A model generated the notes under the pieces. The model did no database searches. It saw nothing but the letters and a program-made list of their open reading frames with translations, and was not told the DNA's origin. This document shows, piece after piece, positions 44,495 through 59,389 of a stretch of DNA of 64,000 bases; positions within the stretch are counted from its first letter, which is position 1, and each line of letters starts with the position of its first letter. The DNA comes from Hormiphora californensis (Eukaryota; Ctenophora; Tentaculata; Cydippida; Pleurobrachiidae). The DNA lies in assembly GCA_020137815.1 (NCBI GenBank), contig CM035351.1, forward strand, positions 9,592,969 to 9,656,968. The letters are read 5' to 3'. Both the position numbers and the translations under genes were made by a program.

Positions 44495-45265
44495 CTATCA
44501 GATAGAGTGTGTAGAGACCTCTCAGACTCGATCTACTATACTATCTCGAATCTCTCTCTCTCTCTTACTCTATTCCTCTCTCTCTCTTCTCTCTCTCTCT
44601 CGCTCTCTCTCTATCTCTCTCTAGACCTCTTTCGTCCTCCATCGTCTCGATAGCATACAAGAAGATACGCTATATCCATACTAGAGCCCTACATTGAAGG
44701 ACGATACTAGAGATATAGCGAGATAGAGATAGAGACTTGGCTTTAAAAGAGAGATAGACAGAGAGAGTTAGAAAGACGAAGTGAGAGATTTCGGTTCTGA
44801 ACACTGTCACAACACTATCAGTGTCAACTTATATGTAGGAGGAGCGAGAAAGATAGCGAGAGAGGGAAAGCTAAGCCTAAAGAGAGGGAGAGCGTGTCAG
44901 AGGAAGTGAGATCGAGAGAGAGAGAGAGAAAAAGAGAGAGTGAGAGGGAAGGATAGAAAGAGAAGGTGAACTGCAAGAAACGTGTTGTGGAATAATAGCA
45001 TGATGATGTGATAGGGTAGATCACCCGGATAATATGATTTCCCTTTTTTCTATTGGGGGTGCGTTCCTCCTTCTCATTTGGAGTCTCATTTCTCTGTGTA
45101 TCACTTTGCATTCCATCCACCTGGCCGTGTGTATGAGATCCATTACTAACAACGTTAGAGTCCATGTGTATGCACACTTGCTATTTCTATTATGCATGCA
45201 AGAGTTTTTGGCGTTTTGTAACAACTAGATTAGAAAGATGGAAGAAGAGAGGAGAGAGACGGAGT

Positions 45266-45320
<55 letters not shown>

Positions 45321-45335
45321 GACAGAGAGAGAGAC

Positions 45336-45375
<40 letters not shown>

Positions 45376-46328
45376 ATGAAAAATTGAGGAGTCGTCCTGA
45401 CTGTCCCATTCTGGGGGAATAGAAAACACTGATAAGAGTGTGAGAAAAGCCTATAGAACGCACCTGATATAATATACGTGTCTCCTTACTCCACGCACAT
45501 GTGTGTCCTAGCTCGAGCCCTTTATTTAGGTCTGCTACGAGTTGTTGTGTTCCCCCACCTTCCTGTTGTCTTCATTTTGGGTTCATGTAATTATATTCTT
45601 TGATGCACTCTCCCATAGTTTGTTCTAAACCCCTACGAGCGACTCAGTTTAGTGCCCTAATAAAATCGACCCATTTTAATGCCCTAATACCCCCAGGTAT
45701 GATTTTGGTGTTTCTGCTGCTTCCATTCGACCCACTCAGCTACAATAGCAGGGCCACTGGGAGGATTTACACAGACTCTTCCTGAGACTACTTCATTTGA
45801 CACCCTAGCGTCCAGTGCAGCCCTTACTAAACCTACAAGTACCTCTCCAATTGAAGGGACAACTCTACCAATTGGTACTGGAGGGGAGTTCATCCACGAG
45901 ACATCTGGGCCATTTAACCAAACTAGAGCTAAAACGGAGTCAACAAGTGGTTGGGTTACTGCCCCAACCACCTACCTCCCAACCACACTGGAGAGTAACG
46001 AGGTGGTTACCTGAGTACAAAGTGGAGGTGGGCATACCCTAATGACAAAGTAATGAACTCTGCCTGCTCAGCAGTTACTGGACTATGTTGGGCGGCTATA
46101 TTAATCCTCGTTATTGTGTGAGGTTCAATTGGGATCACCAGATCTGTGGTGGAGTGATATCCCTGAGAGATCTTGTTAATGCTGTTAGCCTCGTTTATTG
46201 TGGGGTGCCCCCCTCTCAACATTTGTTAAATCTTGAGATCTGCGCAGGGATGCGTGTGAGTGTGTGGGTGGACGCAGTTTAACCATCTTTTTATAAATCA
46301 GATTATTTTTTCCAGTTTCCTTCGTTAA
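44181..46328. other. Intergenic between TRP channel and first arylsulfatase; microsatellites
   Basis: Contains (GA)n at about 44433-44491, scattered CT/GA-rich DNA (44545-44960) and (GA)n with GACA variants at about 45258-45372. No convincing gene was found except the weak Thr/Ser-rich exon described next. Confidence 0.7.
45741..46013 (+). CDS. Possible Thr/Ser-rich exon, gene not identified
   Basis: After a good acceptor (CACTCAG at about 45740) an open stretch of about 90 codons ends in TGA near 46013. It is rich in Thr, Ser and Pro (TSTSPIEGTTLPIGTGG, APTTYLPTTLES), like a mucin-type linker. No start codon or partner exon is clear. It may be an exon of an unrecognised upstream gene or chance. 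Confidence 0.2.
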
Positions 46329-48364
46329 ATGATGATTTCACTTCTCTGTCTCTTGTTACTTGGTACCTGCTTAGGGTCCGAGCCTGTACTTTCAGAGAGA
46401 GAACCAGATAATTCTGATGTGCCAGAGAACCAGGCCCCGGACGGCAAGGCACCCAATGTGGTGTTTATTATTGCTGACGATCTGGGCTGGAATGATGTTG
46501 GATATCACGGTAGTGAACTGAAATCACCGGTAATATATACCTGTCTGTCCTTTATGTGTTTTGGTAATACAATCAGAGTGTATAGATTTTGAGACAAGAC
46601 ATCTCTTTAATATGTCATTGTCCTAGCTGATACCTGTCTACACTAACCTAATTGTAATTCCCAGTTTACACTCAAATCTCACTATCCTCCATTCTACCAG
46701 GTTCTAGATAAGTTGGCCAGCGAGGGACTACGATTGGAGAGGCACTACACCCAACCCGAGTGTTCCACAACCCGAGCATCACTTCTTACCAGTCGATACA
46801 TCGTCAGGACTGGGCTTCAAGCTGATGTCATTCTTAATGGAGGTATTATAATGGTGTGCTACCCCAGTTGTCTCCTAAATTCTATGAACTACTATTTCCT
46901 GATCTCACTAACGTTTCTCCACCCGCAGGAGGCATGGCCCTGCCCTTGAACGAGACCTTGATGACACAATACCTTAAGGAACTGGGGTACTCCAACTACC
47001 TAATTGGAAAGTGGCATCAGGGTGGAAATTCCTGGAAAGAAACGCCTCTTTTCCGAGGATTTGACTACTTCTACGGCTACCTCGGAGGCCAGATTCACTA
47101 CTTCGGACACCACCACGCCAAGTTTGGAGGCCACGATTTCCGTAAGAACTATCGAGATGCTGATGGGAAGTTCCACGAGGAAATTTTAAAGAAGGAGAGT
47201 GGCAAGTATCTGACAAAGCTGCTAACTGACGAAGCCATCAGAGTTGTAGAGGAGCACGATCAGAGCAAACCTATGTTCCTATACTTCTCAATTCCCAATG
47301 TTCACTCCCCCAACCAGTCACCCAAGGGTTACAATGAGAAGTACAGTGAGGGGACAGGCGTCACTGAGTTCGACAGAAAACAGCTGGCAGGTAATCTTGG
47401 AGGCTTGGAGGAGTCGGTACACAATCTGACGGAGGCCCTCAAGAAGAGTGATATGTGGGAAAACACAATGGTTGTGTTCCTCTCAGACAACGGAGGGTGC
47501 CCAGAGCAGTTGATGAGCTATGGTGGCCATAGTAACTACCCTCTTAGATCCGGGAAGACCACTTTGTTTGAGGGGGCACTTAGAACACCTGCCTTCGTTT
47601 ATGGGCCCATTGTGGACCACTTGAGGGGCCAGGAAAGTCACGGTACATTCCATGTGTCTGATTGGTTCCCGACACTGCACAGCATCATCAAGGCCAAGAC
47701 TGGTAAGACAGTGAAGCTGGTAAACCCTATAGATGGGGTGGATAACAGTGCTATGATTCTAAATAACGGACCCACCAAGAGGACAGAGATGCTTCACCAA
47801 CTGAACCTAGGAAATCAGGCCTACAGAATGGGAGACTACAAAATCATTGTTGGTATGTCACCCTCCTTCAATTCAATATAGATTATCTCTGAATATTCCT
47901 GATATTATAATAAACTTCTACAGAAAATAACTCCCTCCCTAACCCCATGTCTACCCCTAGGTGATCCTGGCCAGTATGATGGATTTAAGAAGACAGAAGG
48001 ACGACCAGATATCAAGATTCAATACGACGAGCCAGAGGACTTCCTTGGCAAGCTGAAGTGCACCCTGGGTCTGTGTGGTAGTTTCGGGGACTTTATTGTT
48101 GATGAGGACGGGGCTAATGTTCGACTGTATAACGTGATAGAGGATCCCAGTGAGACTTACAATCTTGCCGCTAAGAAACCAGAGATTGTGAAAGAGATGC
48201 GTGCTAGGCTAGAGAAGTTCAAGGAGATTGTGATGCCAGCCCAATTCAATGGAAAAATTAACGCTGCCCACTTCAAGCACAATGGTGGTATCTGGCAGCC
48301 GTGGAAGGACGATATGGAAGGGGTGGAAATTAACCAGAGGTTCCTAACTAAAACTGAACTTTAA
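46329..48364 (+). CDS. Arylsulfatase (ARSB/ARSI-J type), copy 1
   Basis: Four exons: 46329-46529, 46701-46842, 46929-47852 and 47961-48364. A signal peptide ([14 protein letters not shown]) is followed by a charged linker, then the sulfatase start [18 protein letters not shown] with the metal-binding Asp pair. The active-site region reads [14 protein letters not shown], where the cysteine would become formylglycine. Further on are [23 protein letters not shown] and FLSDNGGCP. Arylsulfatases hydrolyse sulfate esters of glycosaminoglycans and related compounds in lysosomes or outside the cell. The active-site motif is C-S-T-T-R rather than the usual C-x-P-x-R. The body is almost identical to the copy at 49968, with a different signal peptide. 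Confidence 0.92.
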
Positions 48365-49967
<1,603 letters not shown>

Positions 49968-52053
49968 ATGATAACTGTTTTATGTGTTCTACTTCTGGTG
50001 GGGGGGTCTGTTGCCGGCAAAGCACCCAATGTGGTGTTTATTATTGCTGACGATCTGGGCTGGAATGATGTTGGATATCACGGTAGTGAACTGAAATCAC
50101 CGGTAATATATACCTGTCTGTCCTTTATGTGTTTTGGTAATACAATCAGAGTGTATAGATTTTGAGACAAGACATCTCTTTAATATGTCATTGTCCTAAC
50201 TGATACCTGTCTACACTAACCTAATTGAAAGTCCCAGTTTACACTCAAATCTCACTATCCTCCATTCTACCAGGTTCTAGATAAGTTGGCCAGCGAGGGA
50301 CTACGATTGGAGAGGCACTACACCCAACCCGAGTGTTCCACAACCCGAGCATCACTTCTTACCAGTCGATACATCGTCAGGACTGGGCTTCAAGCTGATG
50401 TCATTCTTAACGGAGGTATTATAATAGTGTGCTACCCCCTGTCAGGCCAATGCTCTGACCACAGTTCTCGCACGCTCCAAATTCGAGAGAAACAAGAATG
50501 GGTCAGACCAATTCTCTGACAGGATATACTACCCCAATTCAATTTTCTCCTAAATTCTATGAACTACTATTTCCTGATCTCACTAACGTTTCTCCACCCG
50601 CAGGGGGTATGGCCCTACCCTTGAACGAGACCTTGATGACACAATACCTTAAGGAACTGGGGTACTCCAACTACCTAATTGGAAAGTGGCATCAGGGTGG
50701 AAATTCCTGGAAAGAAACGCCTCTTTTCCGAGGATTTGACTACTTCTACGGCTACCTCGGAGGCCAAATTCACTACTTCGGCCACTACCACGCCAAGTTT
50801 GGAGGCCACGATTTCCGTAAGAACTATCGAGATGCTGATGGGAAGTTCCACGAGGAAATTTTAAAGAAGGAGAGTGGCAAGTATCTGACAAAGCTGCTAA
50901 CTGACGAAGCCATCAGAGTTGTAGAGGAGCACGATCAGAGCAAACCTATGTTCCTATACTTCTCAATTCCCAATGTTCACTCCCCCAACCAGTCACCCAA
51001 GGGTTACAATGAGAAATACAGTGAGGGCACAGGCGTCACTGAGTTCGACAGAAAACAGCTGGCAGGTAATCTTGGAGGCTTGGAGGAGTCGGTACACAAT
51101 CTGACGGAGGCCCTCAAGAAGAGTGATATGTGGGAAAACACAATGGTTGTGTTCCTCTCAGACAACGGAGGGTGCCCAGAGCAGTTGATGAGCTATGGTG
51201 GCCATAGTAACTACCCTCTTAGATCCGGGAAGACCACTTTGTTTGAGGGGGCACTTAGAACACCTGCCTTCGTTTATGGGCCCATTGTGGACCACTTGAG
51301 GGGCCAGGAAAGTCACGGTACATTCCATGTGTCTGATTGGTTCCCGACACTGCACAGCATCATCAAGGCCAAGACTGGTAAGACAGTGAAGCTGGTAAAC
51401 CCTATAGATGGGGTGGATAACAGTGCTATGATTCTAAATAACGGACCCACCAAGAGGACAGAGATGCTTCACCAACTGAACCTAGGAAATCAGGCCTACA
51501 GAATGGGAGACTACAAAATCATTGTTGGTATGTCACCCTCCTTCAATTCAATATAGATTATCTCTACTAGGGGGTTTGAATATTCCTGATACTAGATAGT
51601 AACATTCTACAGAAAATAACTCCCTCCCTAACCCCATGTCTACCCCTAGGTGATCCTGGCCAGTATGATGGATTTAAGAAGACAGAAGGACGACCAGATA
51701 TCAAGATTCAATACGACGAGCCAGAGGACTTCCTTGGCAAGCTGAAGTGCACCCTGGGTCTGTGTGGTAGTTTCGGGGACTTTATTGTTGATGAGGACGG
51801 GGCTAATGTTCGACTGTATAACGTGATAGAGGATCCCAGTGAGACTTACAATCTTGCCGCTAAGAAACCAGAGATTGTGAAAGAGATGCGTGCTAGGCTA
51901 GAGAAGTTCAAAGAGATTGTGATGCCAGCCCAATTCAATGGAAAAATTAACGCTGCCCACTTCAAGCACAATGGTGGTATCTGGCAGCCTTGGAAGGACG
52001 ATATGGAAGGGGTGGAAATTAACCAGAGGTTCCTAACTAAAACTGAACTTTAA
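49968..52053 (+). CDS. Arylsulfatase (ARSB/ARSI-J type), copy 2
   Basis: Four exons in the same structure as copy 1: 49968-50102, 50274-50415, 50604-51527 and 51650-52053. The ATG at 49968 gives a shorter signal peptide, [14 protein letters not shown], directly followed by [12 protein letters not shown]. From there to just past the stop the two copies are almost identical, including introns; one visible residue change is His to Tyr in [10 protein letters not shown]. The active-site motif is again C-S-T-T-R. Intron 2 has a 90 bp insertion absent from copy 1. Both copies encode intact proteins, so both may be active, with possibly different expression or targeting because their promoters and signal peptides differ. 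Confidence 0.92.
50439..50528. mobile_element. 90 bp CTGTCAG element inserted in arylsulfatase copy 2
   Basis: The insertion is missing from the otherwise matching intron of copy 1. It starts CTGTCAGGCCAATGCTCTGAC and has the partly inverted GGTCAGACC...TCTCTGACAG near its end. It is flanked by CTACCCC at 50432-50438 and 50529-50535. This looks like a small non-autonomous element with a 7-base target duplication. Confidence 0.8.
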
Positions 52054-52315
52054 CTGATCTTGGAGGATTGAGATAATTTATATTTTGTGTGTGGGTGTTT
52101 TATACATTAATTCGAATTGCCTAACTAATCGTTTTTGTTGGAAGTGCTTATCGCAGGGGAGATACCTACCAAACCGAAATTTTAGCATGGTCATGGTGCT
52201 GAATCGGGAACACTTCCCAACTCTCATATATCTAGATCTCTGTCACTCATCAAGCCCTAACAGTGTCCAATAAACAGTCCTATAATTATAAACAGTCTAA
52301 TAAATTCACACTTCA

Positions 52316-55300
52316 CTAGTTGACAATGGATGTTGCGAATATTTGTTGCAGAACTGTCGGAATCTCTTTAGTATCCATAGTAACGAAACTCCGTCCACTT
52401 GGCAACACTTTCCGTAACCTGGGAGAGATGAAAGTGGTTTACCTAAATCGAATTCTACATCTGCCAGCTAGATCTGATGACAATTTGCCTGGCTAGACTG
52501 TGTGTAAAGGGAGGGTTAGAACATAACAAAGGACAATTACACTTACTGTTGTGCTTCGTTTCCGATAGAGCCTATAAATATCATGAATACTGATACGTTT
52601 GGATCAGAGTTCATTGCATCGCCAATGGCAGAGGGTCGTATCATGTAGCGTTTCAGATTGGCATCACTGAAAATATGAGAAAGATTGGTATGGTGGTCCT
52701 CAATATTCCCTATTCCCATGAATCGTATCAATCATATTGGGATAATTATTTCTTTAACTATTTCTATATACAGAATAAGTGTATACTGCTCAACCATATC
52801 ACTGGGTGTAATTATAATATGACAATTGAATTTTACTAATGACTTCTCCCTTTTCTACAACCTCTCTTCTCATATTTCCTAGATTTCTTTGTCTTGCTAG
52901 TTAAATGTATGAACAATACAAAGATTCCTGCTCCAAGTTGTTCCATCTGGCACACTCACTTTCTACCATTATATTTAGTTTTCAGAATGAAATGTGTCTT
53001 ATTATACCTATAGAGCTGTGATTTAACTAGAGAGAATGTACAGTTTATGAAGTTTATAGTGTTTGTGGGGGGGGGGGGGGGTTCCAACCTATTTGTTGTA
53101 CGTTTGTACGAAAAAAAACACGGGTTTCCTCAAACAAAAAAATACAAAAAAATACAAAAAAATACAAAAAAATACAAAAAAGTACAAAAAAAATACAAAA
53201 AAATACAAAAAAATAAAACGGGGTATAAACGATTAAACAAAGCTTTTCTGATCGTTGAAACTTTAGTTGATGATCATAATTGTGTCATAAATTCCTATTA
53301 AACTGTGGTTTCATACAAAATTAGCAACTTTTTCTTATAATTGGAAGATAAAAACATGTTTTAATCATGTTTTAATTGTTCTTTATCAAAACACAAGGAA
53401 ATATTCTATTCAAAATCAATGATGTTTACTTTTTCGAATTTCGAATGAAAGATAATAATTACACGACAAACGTTCCTAGGTGGTACATTAGGACAAAAGG
53501 AACCCGTCCATGAACTTTTACTAGGCACCCACCTCCATAATTTGTTGTGCTTTTTTTTGTGCTGTTTGTACGAAAAATTGGAATTTCTAAGAGAGAAAAT
53601 CTTTCCAAATCGAACTTTCTATCCAAGAAAGTATTATCGAATCGCAATTTCTAAGCGAGAGAAATTTTCCCGAATCGTAATTTCTTACCGAGAAATTTTT
53701 TTTGAATCGTATTTTCTAAGCGAGAAATTTCCCCGAATCGCAATTTCTTACCGAGAAAATTTTCTCGAATCGTATTTTCTAAGCGAGAAATTTCCTAGCA
53801 TCGCAATTTCTTACCGAGAAAATTTTCTCGAATCGTATTTTCTAAGCGAGATATTTCCCCGAATCCCAATTTCTTACCGAAAAAATTTCTCGAATCGTAT
53901 TTCTAAGCAAAAAATTTCTCCAAATCGCAATTTTTACCGAGAAAATTATCCCGAATCGAAATTAGTACCGAGAAAGTGATCTCCAACTGAGAAAATTTTC
54001 TCGTAATCGTAACGGTAATCTGAATCAACTGTCAGGCCAATGCTCTGACCACAGTTCTCGCGCGCTCCGTTTTTTTAGAATTTCAAAAACGTGTACTTTT
54101 ACACACTTTTTTAGTATGTAATTTTAGCAGGAAAATGGACGACAATGGAACTAAAAACGTTCATATATATGATAGATGGTACATGAACATAAACGGAACC
54201 CAGCTATGTATTATTCATACTTTTATCAGGCACCCACATCCTTCATTATTTTTTTGTATTTTTTTGTATTGTTTGTATGGAAAAAAACAGGAATTTCGGA
54301 TACTTTTATGTATGGTCCGTACAAAACCGTACAAAACCGTACAAAAAAATAGGTTGGAACCCCCCTGTTTGTGTCTCTCACCTGAATGCAATTACAATAC
54401 GTTCATCAGCCTCAGGGACAGATGCAGCATGGGTGATTGCTCGTTGTAGCCCAGTCACTGAATTGTCACCACTCCAACAAAACTGGGAATGAGCATGCAT
54501 CTCCTGAAACAATGGGGAATTGGGGGCTAGCCGGGGTTATGGGGGCTATATACTAGCCGGGGTTATGGGGGAATAGTGGAGACGTGGCGGACAGGGGGAA
54601 TTGGGGGCTAGCCGGGGTTATGGGGGAATAGTGGAGACGTGGAGACCAGGGGGCTAGCCGGGGTTATGGGGGAATAGTGGAGACGTGGCGGACAGGGGGA
54701 ATTGGGGGCTAGCCGGGGTGATGGGGGAATAGTGGAGACGTGGCGGACAGGGGGAATTGGGGGCTAGCCGGGGTTATGGGGGAATAGTGGAGACGTGGAG
54801 ACCAGGGGGCTAGCCGGGGTTATGGGGGGCTAGCCGGGGTGATGGGGGCTATATACTAGCCTGGGGTGATGGGGGCTAGCTGGGGTGATGGGGGCTATAT
54901 ACTAGCCGGGGTGATGGGGGCTAGCCGGGGTGATGGGGGAATAGTGGAGACGTGGCGGACAGGGGGCTAGCCGGGGTTATGGGGGAATTATAATTGGGGG
55001 CTAGCCGGGGTTATGGGGGAATAGTGGAGACGTGGCGGACAGGGGGAAATGGGGGCTAGCCGGGGTTATGGGGGAATAGTGGAGACGTGGCGGACAGGGG
55101 GAATTGGGGGCTAGCCGGGGTGATGGAGGAATAGTGGAGACGTGGCGAACAGGGGGAAATGGGGGCTAGCCGGGGTTATGGGGGAATAGTGGAGACGTGG
55201 CGGACAGGGGGAATTGGGGGCTAGCCGGGGTTATGGGGGCTATATACTAGCCGGGGTGATGGGGGCTAGCCGGGGTTATGGGGGAATAGTGGAGACGTGG

Positions 55301-58300
55301 CGGACAGGGGGAATTGGGGGCTAGCCGGGGTGATGGGGGAATAGTGGAGACGTGGCGAACAGGGGGAATTGGGGGCTAGCCGGGGTTATGGGGGAATAGT
55401 GGAGACGTGGAGACCAAGGGGCTAGCCGGGGTTATGGGGGAATAGTGGAGACGTGGTGGACAGGGGGAGAGGTGGCGGACAGGGGGAGACGTGGAGGCCA
55501 GGGGAGACGTGGAGACCAGGGGGAGAGGTGGAGGCCAGGGGGAGACGTGGAGGTCAGGGGGAGAGGCGATGGAGAAAGAAGTTATGGGAAGATGGGGAGG
55601 AAGCTATGAAGCTAATGGGGTATCAGGTGAAAGTTTCTCAGCTGGTATGTACAGCTGGGCCGGCTCTATTTCTATCCACCCAGCTGTGTATGTGCTACAA
55701 TAGGGGCTTACTAACGTCCTCAGTTCCCTTATATATACTTATGTGCATATTTAGTAAAGAAAGTTAAAGACACACGAGTGCTATGTCATCTCCAGAGACT
55801 AGAGAGATAGTTTCTAAAGGGAGCTGCTGTCGATTTTCATTGTGTGGTCGAGACAGTTAGATATTCTATGTGGTCTACCTCGATAAGTTGTAGTCTCTCC
55901 TTCTCATTGGCAGGGGTTTTATCGCGAGATAGAAATGTGATGTGAGGATCCTCCCCACTATGCCCTATGATGTCGTATCGGACTCGTTTCTGTGCCCCTT
56001 GTAGACCCTCCATCACCATCACCAGGACCTCTAGTTGCCGCTGTAGTCGCTGGTCCAATCCGTTAAACCTGTGCAATGAGATGATGTTATGACATTTCTA
56101 CACCAGTCATATCCAGAGTTTTCATTTCTTCTCCGGGTCAGGGTGGTGGTAGAGCAATTAGTTTCTACCTCACCTCAATAATCAAACTTTTCAAAACTAA
56201 TTTGAAATGAACCTGAGATGAGGTAGAAACTCAATAGTTATTGCATTACAATATATCTTCATCGTTGACCTGCCCAAAGAGGATCTGTCAGGCCAATGCA
56301 TCTAACAGAAGAGGATACGGAAACTATGATCATTAGAACAAGATAATTAGATTCGTTTAACTACTACCGACCCACATCATAACTAAATCGTGCTAATTTA
56401 AATTAGAGATGTAAAAGGAATAATTGCCATTTTGTTTTATGTGAGTCTAACTGTGAAGTGTGAATGGAAATAGGACACATTTTGTTTTGCAATCATTTGC
56501 TTTGGTGGGCTCCAATTCTAGCTAACACATACAGATACTATTAATATTACTATTAGCAATGTGATAACGTGGTATGTCACACTGTATAACCGTGATAGGT
56601 AACAGTGTGTTCTCACAACAGGTGGTTCAGTGATTGTTGGTACAGTAGGAGTGATTATATAATGATTTTGTTGGTAATGCAATGTCTGACATGTCAAACT
56701 CAGACTATTTCCTGCAATAAATCATCAAGTCTCAGTTTGTCCCAATTCAACACATCACCAAGGGGGCAAAATGAGAGAAATTGTTGAATGAGTAAAGAAA
56801 TGAAGAAAATTTAGTTAGACGGTGAGAGAGGAAGATAATTTTTGACAAGAAAACACGTGAGGCGTCCTGAATCGGGGTATAAGTAACACTGTTACTTACA
56901 GTGATCTCAGCGGAGGTCAGTCTGCCGTCGATACCAGTTTTTTGGGGAATATCAATGTAGTGTCTATCTAATGTAGTGTCAATTGAGAACATTACACATT
57001 TAATACATATTTTGTAGCGAGCAGTGTGTATTGATTGATAAGGAGGTTCTACTATAGTTTAGTGTCTGGTATTCTCCGGTACTAATACAATGTCCAGGAA
57101 ACCATGTAGCCCACATAGCGGGTCCAACGCCGCAGTTGTTAGCCCCTCATTGCCTGTTGCGATACGTGGGCGGCTACCCCCCTCTCTCTCTCTCACCTGT
57201 ACATGCTGCCAGACACATCTACTAGAAGGGTGAGGTGCTTTGGTTGATCCATTTTCAGCCCTTGGTCTCCATCAGGTCTTCCCCTTCTCTTGTATACACT
57301 CCTCTCGCCAACTAGTCCTGATGGTGATTAGTTAGTACTCAGCTGGCAATGACCCCCCCCCCCCCCCCCGCATGTTGAGTCACCGGCTATGTATTAGGGA
57401 GGTCCTGACACCTGCCATGCAGGGAAGAATGAGTCGTCACATTTTGAGTACAATATGTGCCGTACTTTGAGTGTTAAAACTGTTTGTGTTAGATTCTACT
57501 TTTTAATTATCCCAATTATTGATTTCACTTACCCTCTACTAGTTTTGTGTCATCAAATTCTCCATCAGTTTGGTTTTTCAGCCATATTCTATCTCCCTCT
57601 TTTGCCGTGAGCCCATTCACCAGCTAGATATAGAGGAAGGGGAGTGGATTAAGCCTTGAGGGTTGGGAATATAAATATGTTAGAAAACAAAGTTCTACAA
57701 CATAAAAAGTAGTTACAGTTAGTTACATAACGATACATCTATAGTATATTATTCCTATACATTTGTCTATCAGCTATCTAGTGGGGTTAAATATGGAATT
57801 TGAGGCTGAAACGCATTGTTTAATTTCAAAGTTGGATCTTTTTTCATTAAACTTTTCTGCGTGAACTGTCGTGCTTTCCCGTCTTTTTTCCTACGCCCTC
57901 GACCAGAATTGGATGGCCCAGGTCCATCTGAGTTTTCCTTGTTATCTACCACTTTCTCTCCCCCATTCCGTGCCCCGCCGCGACCTCTCCTTGGTCCCCT
58001 AGTGACCTTTTTCTCCTTCTTCTTCGTCTCAATTCCAGAGGGAGTGAAGAGTTGGAGATCGTAGTACCCAACAACTGGAGTGTTGTGCACAAAATGTAAA
58101 TAGACATTCCATTCCCTGCAACATGCACAGAAACATAGCCGGGGACAAGAACGGGAGTAGAACTCGCTCCGAGGGGGGTCCAGATAAAGTTTCCATTGGT
58201 TACAGCAAGAGCAATAACATTGAGGTTTTGAAGGCGGGGGCTTGATGGGGATAGCATACTCTTTCTTTATTTCACAAAATTGAGCTTTCGTCAAAGGCAG

Positions 58301-59353
58301 TTTGGAGGGCGGGGAGCTGGATCGAAGGAGGGAAGGAGACGGGAGAGGAGGGAGGGCTGACAGAAGACTGTCCTCAGGGTTGCCTGGGGTGGTGAAGAAT
58401 GATCCAAAATATCGATGAGCCTCCTCCATAAAAACCTCCTGTTCCCCATTGAATGGCTGTAATAGTTGGGCCTTAGGACTCTTCTGACAAGGGCTCCTCT
58501 GGTAGGGGCTAAAGGCACTTTTAACTTTGTCATCTCCTCTACTCTCATTAAGGGTCATCAGTAACTTGTTAATTGATTTGGGGCTGGGATCTCGTAGCGT
58601 GGGATTCTCTTTTGACAAATCCATTGCAAACAACACGCACTCAAAACAGATGTAAAAGACGAATGTGTAAAGATGCGACGGGGAGAGGTTCCGTAACCAA
58701 GCAACGAGAGTGGGGAGGTGATTGCCGCGCGTACAATGTACGATACATTGTACACACTCGCGCGGCGCTATTCCCACGTGCCAGATTTGACTGAGCTCAC
58801 CATTGAGACCAGGGAGAGAGGGAGGGAAAGAGAGTCAAAAGAGCTTTCATATTATCGACCTGTTGCTTATTACTATTATTAGAACTGGCTCACAATACGT
58901 CATACGAGATCTGACAATTAGGTTTTGTATTGTTTGGACTCTTTTGTCTACACGAGAACAATAGAAGATATTACAACTCTCCCAGGCTGAGAGAGAACAC
59001 ATGCAAACTGGTACGTGCCAGTAGTAGTGTAGTTACCTTGTAGTTTCAAATGTAATGGCGGTCAGTTCTTATACAATGTTGTTTTTAGGAGCTCTCTAAA
59101 ACATAACGTAAAGCTGCCATCCCTTTGTTATGTTCTAACCCTCTTTTAATACATTTGTTTTCTGGGCGTGGCGCGGGAAACAGGGTCGAGTAAGGCAACC
59201 ATCCCTATCATCTTGAATAGTATTACAACTCAAGGGGGGAACTCAAGTTGAGATATAGAGTTGTAAGTGTATACTGTATCTCAAGGGGTCAATTATACAG
59301 TTGCCTTAACAACAACCATAGAAAACTCTCTCTCTCTATCTCTCTCTCTCTCA

Positions 59354-59389
<36 letters not shown>

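Noticed and set aside
53542-53979. 145-codon open frame with repeated REK/SYRE words
   Set aside because: Lies inside a non-coding inverted-repeat transposon and follows its degenerate internal repeats.
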